64,000 bases of DNA from Acetobacteroides hydrogenigenes. GTDB taxonomy: Bacteria > Bacteroidota > Bacteroidia > Bacteroidales > ZOR0009. Numbering within the stretch: position 1 is the first letter of the stretch; each line of letters starts with the position of its first letter. The DNA lies in NCBI RefSeq assembly GCF_004340205.1, contig NZ_SLWB01000001.1:62001-126000 (forward strand), in the 5' to 3' direction. This document shows positions 63,858-64,000 of this stretch, piece by piece. A program made the translations under genes and the position numbers. The notes under the pieces were generated by a model, which worked only from the letters and a program-made list of their open reading frames with translations, made no database searches and was not told the origin of the DNA.

Positions 63858-64000
63858 TTATTTTTTCATTTTGTTTTTTTTGAAACTTTTAATCAACAAA
63901 ATTAAACTAATCAGTGTAAGTAAGGCTGCAATTAAAAAAGAAATGCCTGGAAAATAAATTGCAGAATTCTTACCTGTAAAATATGAGAAGCTACTTGTCA
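63858..64000 (-). CDS. C-terminal end of a TCR/Tet-like MFS transporter (partial)
   Basis: I translated the minus strand from the window edge to the TAA at 63858-63860; 46 full codons are open. The end reads SYFTGKNSAIYFPGISFLIA, then a hydrophobic helix ALLTLISLILLIKSF and a basic tail. The FTG....IYFPG..F turn before the last TM helix is the pattern seen at the C-terminus of Tet(A)-type MFS efflux pumps. The identification rests on this short end only. The stop codon is 4 bp from element 3, as in the other cassettes. Confidence 0.6.
   Translation of the reverse strand, partial: TSSFSYFTGKNSAIYFPGISFLIAALLTLISLILLIKSFKKNKMKK

Overview
The window is chromosomal DNA of a Bacteroidota bacterium, most likely a Bacteroidales-type anaerobe that carries a type IX secretion system (T9SS). 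The grounds are: a bamD-omega-coaBC-porD-recN run in the order usual for this phylum; a short primary sigma factor without region 1.1; S46 dipeptidyl peptidase; RprX/RprY-like two-component genes; DUF4876 and DUF6850 proteins; TAnnTTTG -7 boxes; and two very large proteins ending in a T9SS type A sorting domain. No rRNA or tRNA gene was seen.

Layout. 1-505: 5' part of a BaiN/HI0933-type flavoprotein (minus). 831-1097: a 42-bp-period palindromic array. 1269-2513: serine-palmitoyltransferase-like alpha-oxoamine synthase. 2702-8699: bamD, omega-like subunit, coaBC, porD, recN, fabI. 8809-13225 (minus): S46 dipeptidyl peptidase and a response regulator/histidine kinase pair. 13607-13800: a 21-bp-period palindromic array. 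14051-28552: FN3 protein, S9 peptidase, 4Fe-4S membrane protein, then TonB receptor, DUF4876 lipoprotein, DUF6850 barrel and M16 protease. 28757-32195: primary sigma factor, HtrA, dapF. 32479-38318: a five-gene MacB-type tripartite efflux operon. 38874-40262: a DUF6261-like gene and a third array, again of 42 bp.

40725-53820 is a duplicated surface-protein locus. Two giant FN3/Ig/MBG proteins are each followed by a 273-aa outer-membrane barrel protein. The last 2.05 kb of each unit (C-terminal part plus barrel gene) is almost identical, and both units start with the same signal peptide and carry the same 34-bp palindrome upstream. A seven-TM AraC-type regulator lies between them, divergent from the second unit. 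53852-60227 holds carbohydrate and phosphoester genes: an endonuclease/exonuclease/phosphatase, GH16, a NahK-like hexosamine kinase, and a GH31 enzyme whose active-site motifs and neighbour hint at an N-acetylhexosamine substrate.

60874-64000 looks foreign: AT-rich, all genes on the minus strand, and punctuated by three 132-133-bp imperfect palindromes (61459-61590, 62832-62963, 63721-63853). Each lies 5-13 bp after a stop codon, starts and ends with CCGCYAAC/GTTRGCGG-type cores, and has a 3-nt asymmetry at the same place in the stem. This is the architecture of integron attC sites, but the core differs from the canonical GTTRRRY and no integrase is visible. The cassettes carry an RDD membrane protein (no element downstream), an Abi_C-like protein with a zinc-ribbon membrane protein, an unknown membrane-anchored protein, and the C-terminal end of what looks like a Tet-family MFS transporter. 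This cassette array, and the three unrelated-sequence palindrome arrays that share a 21/42-bp period, are the most interesting parts of the window.
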